The position numbers were made by a program, and so were the translations under genes. A DNA stretch of 64,000 bases from Nitrospira sp. (GTDB lineage: Bacteria; Nitrospirota; Thermodesulfovibrionia; Thermodesulfovibrionales; Dissulfurispiraceae): assembly GCA_002634385.1 (NCBI GenBank), contig NSJL01000009.1, positions 62,001 through 126,000 on the forward strand, written 5' to 3'. Every line of letters begins with the position of its first letter. The first letter of the stretch is position 1. A model generated the notes under the pieces. The model had not been told where the DNA came from and made no database searches. It saw only the letters and a list, made by a program, of their open reading frames with translations. Shown in pieces: positions 61,483-64,000 of this stretch.

Positions 61483-62009
61483 GAGAGCATCTTCCCCCTG
61501 CTCTGTGCCCACACCAGGATGATCCGGTCCGGGCGTGCTATCGGTATATGAGCAATCGTCCTGGACAATTTCACTATCAGCAGGCCATTGCCGAAGGTCT
61601 TCCAATTGGCTCCGGAGAAATAGAAAGTGCTCACCGTCATGTCATACAGCAGCGGTTAAAACTGTCCGGCGCGTGGTGGAATCCCAGCACCGCAGCACAC
61701 ATGATTGCCCTCAGAGTGCTCAGAGCAAATAATGAGTGGGATGCCTATTGGCAAAGGGCTGCCTGATGCAGAGCTACTTGCCCTCACTTTTAATTGCACC
61801 CAGATTGGTGTCCGGAATTGACATCACAGCTCATACTCACAAAAATCACGCCAGAACCTTTTCAAGAACCTGTTATTCCTTTTAAGCCTGCATTCTCATA
61901 TTTCTTCGCTATCGCGTGAACGCAAGAAAGAGCTTTTCCGTCAGAACTCTTTCAGGAAGGATTTGTGAGAAGAAGTTCCGCCGGGAAAAAAAAGGTTTTT
62001 AGCCTAATA

Positions 62010-62137
62010 CTGAAACGCGGCGATACGTGACGCACAACACCGAAAGTATGCGCAGGGGACTCAACGTTCTGGACCGGGGATGTGAAAATTATCACGGTCG
62101 AGGATTCGGGGGAAGTGCGGGATGGTGTAACTGGTTG
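62010..62137 (+). pseudogene. Tyrosine integrase C-terminal remnant 1
   Basis: The frame TRRYVTHNTESMRRGLNVLD matches the end of a phage-type integrase (catalytic Tyr in RYVTHN) and resembles the second remnant near 63.1 kb. It directly precedes a copy of the tRNA-Lys 3' end. Nothing upstream to 61802 is recognisable as the rest of the gene. Confidence 0.7.
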
Positions 62138-62183
62138 AAAAAACTGGTGAGCCGTGGAGGATTCGAACCTCCGACCCGCTGAT
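62133..62183 (+). repeat. Direct repeat: tRNA-Lys 3' end (att-like), copy 1
   Basis: 51 bp identical to 63259-63309. The last 39 bp (62145-62183) equal the 3' part of the tRNA-Lys gene. It is the kind of duplication left when an element integrates in a tRNA gene. Confidence 0.85.
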
Positions 62184-62337
62184 GAAGAGACGTGTTCAAG
62201 GCAGGGCCAATTGGCTTGAAAATGCCGAAAAAATGGCTAAATAACAATGACTTTATTATGCAAACAATTGTTCTTATTTTATCAACAATGGCCTGATTCC
62301 GTCATAGATTTATTACGATTTTATGACGCTGGCTTTG

Positions 62338-62346
62338 TGGTATAAT
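62338..62346 (+). promoter_or_regulatory. Extended -10 promoter of the toxin-antitoxin pair
   Basis: TGGTATAAT fits the TGnTATAAT extended -10 form. It lies 33 nt before the antitoxin ATG. Confidence 0.55.
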
Positions 62347-62379
62347 GAAATCAAGTTTTCGCGAAGTGAGGTGAAACAT

Positions 62380-62616
62380 ATGGGAACTTCTTTGACGATA
62401 CGAAATGATTTGGCCAGGAGATTAGAGATGTTAGCCAAAACCGTTCACCAATCAAAATCCTCATTGGCATCCCAAGCCATTGAGGAATTTCTGACTGTCC
62501 AGGAATGGCATATCCAGGCAATAAAGGAAGGAATCGAGGCAGCAGATAAGGGGGATGTTGTAAGTCATAAAGAGGCTCTTGCTGAACTGAAAAAATGGGG
62601 CAAGCGTGCATCTTGA
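62380..62616 (+). CDS. Ribbon-helix-helix antitoxin
   Basis: 78 residues from an ATG at 62380, after GAGGTGAAACAT. The N-terminus (GTSLTIRNDLARRLEMLAKTVHQSKSSLASQAIEEFL) is a ribbon-helix-helix DNA-binding domain. The C-terminal tail (about 45-78) is the toxin-binding part. It overlaps the toxin gene by 11 nt. It would repress the operon and neutralise the RelE/ParE toxin. Low G+C and AT-rich flanks differ from the core genome, suggesting transfer. Confidence 0.88.
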   Translation: MGTSLTIRNDLARRLEMLAKTVHQSKSSLASQAIEEFLTVQEWHIQAIKEGIEAADKGDVVSHKEALAELKKWGKRAS

Positions 62617-62893
62617 GTGGACTCGCCCGGCGCTCAATGATCTAAAAGAGGCCGGAGATTTTATTGCACTGGATAGTCCGCGAGCAGCAGAGCGGATGTC
62701 CAGAAGGGTAAAGGAAGCAGTAGAGTATTTATTAGAGCATCCCAATATAGGCAAGCCAGGGCGTGTACCCGGCACAAGAGAACTTGTCATATCAGGCACC
62801 CCGTTCATTGCGGTTTATCGGATTACGCTCCCATCCATCCAAATAGTAAGAATCCTTCACCATGCCAGGAAGTGGCCAGCGCAGTCTCAATAA
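62606..62893 (+). CDS. RelE/ParE-family toxin
   Basis: 95 residues from a GTG at 62606. The sequence WTRPALNDLKEAGDFIALDSPRAAERM, then HPNIGKPGRVPGTRELVISGTPFIAVYRI, and VRILHHARKWP is the RelE/ParE fold with the characteristic R and H residues near the end. ParE types block gyrase and RelE types cut mRNA at the ribosome; this one is closer to the ParE pattern. It lies between the two tRNA-derived repeats. Confidence 0.9.
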   Translation: MHLEWTRPALNDLKEAGDFIALDSPRAAERMSRRVKEAVEYLLEHPNIGKPGRVPGTRELVISGTPFIAVYRITLPSIQIVRILHHARKWPAQSQ

Positions 62894-63017
62894 AAAGGCT
62901 ATAGAGTATTTCGTCGCCAAAATTATTGGGGGGAATTGGGCTGGCTGCTTTACCCTCGGGCCCCCCTTTATTGCCCATGACATGTCATGAAGGTGTGCCG
63001 CAAAATTGGAATGCCCA

Positions 63018-63258
63018 GTTTTTTGCTTCCACGACCTCCGGCACACGACGGGCACGAGGCTGGGGCACGCCGGGCAGGACATACACCATCGTCAGCATCC
63101 TGGACCACAGCCAGCTTTCCACGACGCGGCGGTACGTGAAGCACAACGCCGAGAGTCTGCGGAAAGGCCTGAACGTTCTGGACAAAAAGACGGAAACACC
63201 GGAACTTCACGTTTTGTTCACGGTCGAGGATTCAGGGGAAGTGCGGGAAGGTGTAACC

Positions 63259-63264
<6 letters not shown>
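63018..63264 (+). pseudogene. Tyrosine integrase C-terminal remnant 2, frameshifted
   Basis: One frame reads FCFHDLRHTTGTRLGHAGQDI (catalytic H..R) to about 63083. The +1 frame then continues IVSILDHSQLSTTRRYVKHNAESLRKG with the catalytic Tyr. Together they are the last third of an integrase. A short deletion near 63085 separates them. It ends 6 nt before the tRNA-Lys gene, the normal position of an integrase at its att site. Confidence 0.8.
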
Positions 63265-63346
<82 letters not shown>

Positions 63347-63596
63347 ACACGTGCAAAGGGTTAGACAATTACAATACAAGAAAATCCCCCGCCTCGTCAA
63401 GTGGCGAGGCGATGCAGTTGCGAAAAAAAGGCTCTTGCATTATCATGTAATATTAAGTAAGAATCATCGCCTTGCTCCTGCCTGCATACAGGGAGCATCG
63501 GGTGTCGGATACAGGATCCTTGCGAAGGCGCACCTCATTGCCGCCCATCACGCTGAATCCGGAATCATCACCTTAAAAAAGGGGAAGGAGCTTGCC

Positions 63597-64000
63597 ATGC
63601 AGAGAATTGTGAAGCCATTGATTCAGAAGAACGACACGAAGATCGTCCTCGTCGTGCTCGATGGGCTGGGCGGCCTTCCGGTCAACGGGAAGACGGAGCT
63701 GGAGACTGCCGCGACGCCGAACATGGACGCCCTTGCCCGTGAGTCCGCGTGCGGGCTGCATACCCCCGTTGCCCCCGGTATCACCCCCGGCAGCGGCCCC
63801 GGGCATCTCGGCCTCTTCGGCTACGATCCGCTGGAGTGCCAGATCGGGCGGGGTATCCTGGAGGCCCTCGGCCTCGGCCTCGAAGTGCGGAAGACGGATG
63901 TGGCGATCCGGTGCAACTATGCCACGATCAGGGACGGCCTTATTGTGGACAGGAGGGCGGGGAGGATCCCCACCGAGCAGAGCAGGAGGCTCACCGAAAG
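63597..64000 (+). CDS. apgM: 2,3-bisphosphoglycerate-independent phosphoglycerate mutase, archaeal type (5' part)
   Basis: The gene starts at an ATG at 63597, behind GGGGAAGGAG, and runs off the right edge; 134 residues are visible. Alkaline-phosphatase-superfamily metal ligands appear in [12 protein letters not shown] and the substrate Ser region in [21 protein letters not shown]. The [12 protein letters not shown] motif is typical of the ApgM/phosphonopyruvate decarboxylase-related group. It interconverts 3- and 2-phosphoglycerate in glycolysis. The gap 63347-63596 after the tRNA shows no other gene. Confidence 0.9.
   Translation, partial: MQRIVKPLIQKNDTKIVLVVLDGLGGLPVNGKTELETAATPNMDALARESACGLHTPVAPGITPGSGPGHLGLFGYDPLECQIGRGILEALGLGLEVRKTDVAIRCNYATIRDGLIVDRRAGRIPTEQSRRLTE

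Larger units (their letters stand above)
59104..61766 (+). pseudogene. ISKra4-family transposase, interrupted
   Basis: The first part (59104-59436) encodes a helical N-terminus and ends just after an A8 run at 59392-59399. The catalytic part lies in the -1 frame (YWHTSFGEVTVEEDLYRRGG, CRGYSRRLQRI, VLIAEMDGSMLPVVE, IDFYHLCEYVQAA). It is cut at 60161 by the IS256-like insertion. It resumes at 61491 in the same frame and ends with GLPIGSGEIESAHRHVIQQ at 61766. Joining across a single GAGAGCAT restores an unbroken frame. The A8 run is at the frame change and could be a programmed -1 slip site. The insertion inactivates the gene. Confidence 0.88.
59064..61801 (+). mobile_element. ISKra4-like insertion sequence, split by another IS
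   Basis: The element is bounded by perfect 27-bp inverted repeats (59064-59090 and 61775-61801), beginning GGGTGCAATTAAAAGTG. It contains one transposase in two parts, interrupted by the IS256-like element at 60162-61482. Without the insert and one copy of its target repeat it would be 1409 bp. No clear target duplication flanks it. Confidence 0.9.

Noticed and set aside
62145-62183. Second tRNA-Lys gene
   Set aside because: Only the 3' half matches; the anticodon and 5' half are missing, so it is an att-like fragment.

Overview
The window is a typical chromosomal segment of a Gram-negative, probably anaerobic or facultative respirer with an outer membrane. It carries a TonB system, an RND pump, the Mre/Rod elongasome, a NapC/NirT-type heptaheme cytochrome, many two-component and c-di-GMP proteins, and an archaeal-type phosphoglycerate mutase. 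The mix (multiheme cytochrome, PAS-rich kinases, small Cys-rich proteins, sigma-54 control) fits Nitrospirota or Desulfobacterota-like lineages. That assignment is inference, since no 16S rRNA gene is present.

Layout. 1-2.3 kb: edge of a cytochrome P460 gene, a ferritin-like protein, a YqgE/AlgH protein and a rubredoxin-like protein. 2.4-10.1 kb: a BaeSR-like two-component system divergent from a Spy-like chaperone and an RND efflux pair. 10.5-15.7 kb: an exbB-exbD-tonB-receptor-PepSY operon. 15.7-24.7 kb: msrB, a heptaheme cytochrome with a small zinc-ribbon gene containing an in-frame TGA upstream of it, mscL, DUF4197, DUF748 and an OmpA-like lipoprotein. 25-27.7 kb: a diguanylate cyclase with a ferritin-like sensor domain, several repeats, and a broken PIN toxin-antitoxin pair between two inverted-repeat elements. 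27.9-42.5 kb: core genes dnaE, accA, ftsY, an Ig/AMIN-like exported protein, an RDD protein, mreBCD-mrdA-rodA, ribH and nusB. 42.6-49.6 kb: a contiguous signalling module. A PAS histidine kinase and a sigma-54 activator come first. They are followed by an untranslated gap with a sigma-54-type promoter and an upstream palindrome, and then by two small Cys-rich genes, a STAS protein and a 12-TPR protein with a degenerate receiver domain. 49.9-58.4 kb: a nitronate monooxygenase-like gene, citrate synthase/aconitase, dinB and a PAS-GGDEF-EAL protein. 58.5-63.3 kb: DUF1264, then mobile DNA: an ISKra4-like element split by an IS256-like element, and tRNA-Lys 3'-end duplications with integrase remnants flanking a RelE/ParE-type toxin-antitoxin pair. 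63.6 kb to the end: an apgM-like gene running off the edge.

The most interesting items are the sigma-54-controlled Cys-rich/STAS/TPR module, the in-frame TGA at a cysteine position in the zinc-ribbon gene beside the heptaheme cytochrome, the ferritin-GGDEF fusion, and the collapsed duplication that supplies the 3' end of that gene. No computation could be run. Homology statements come from motif recognition.
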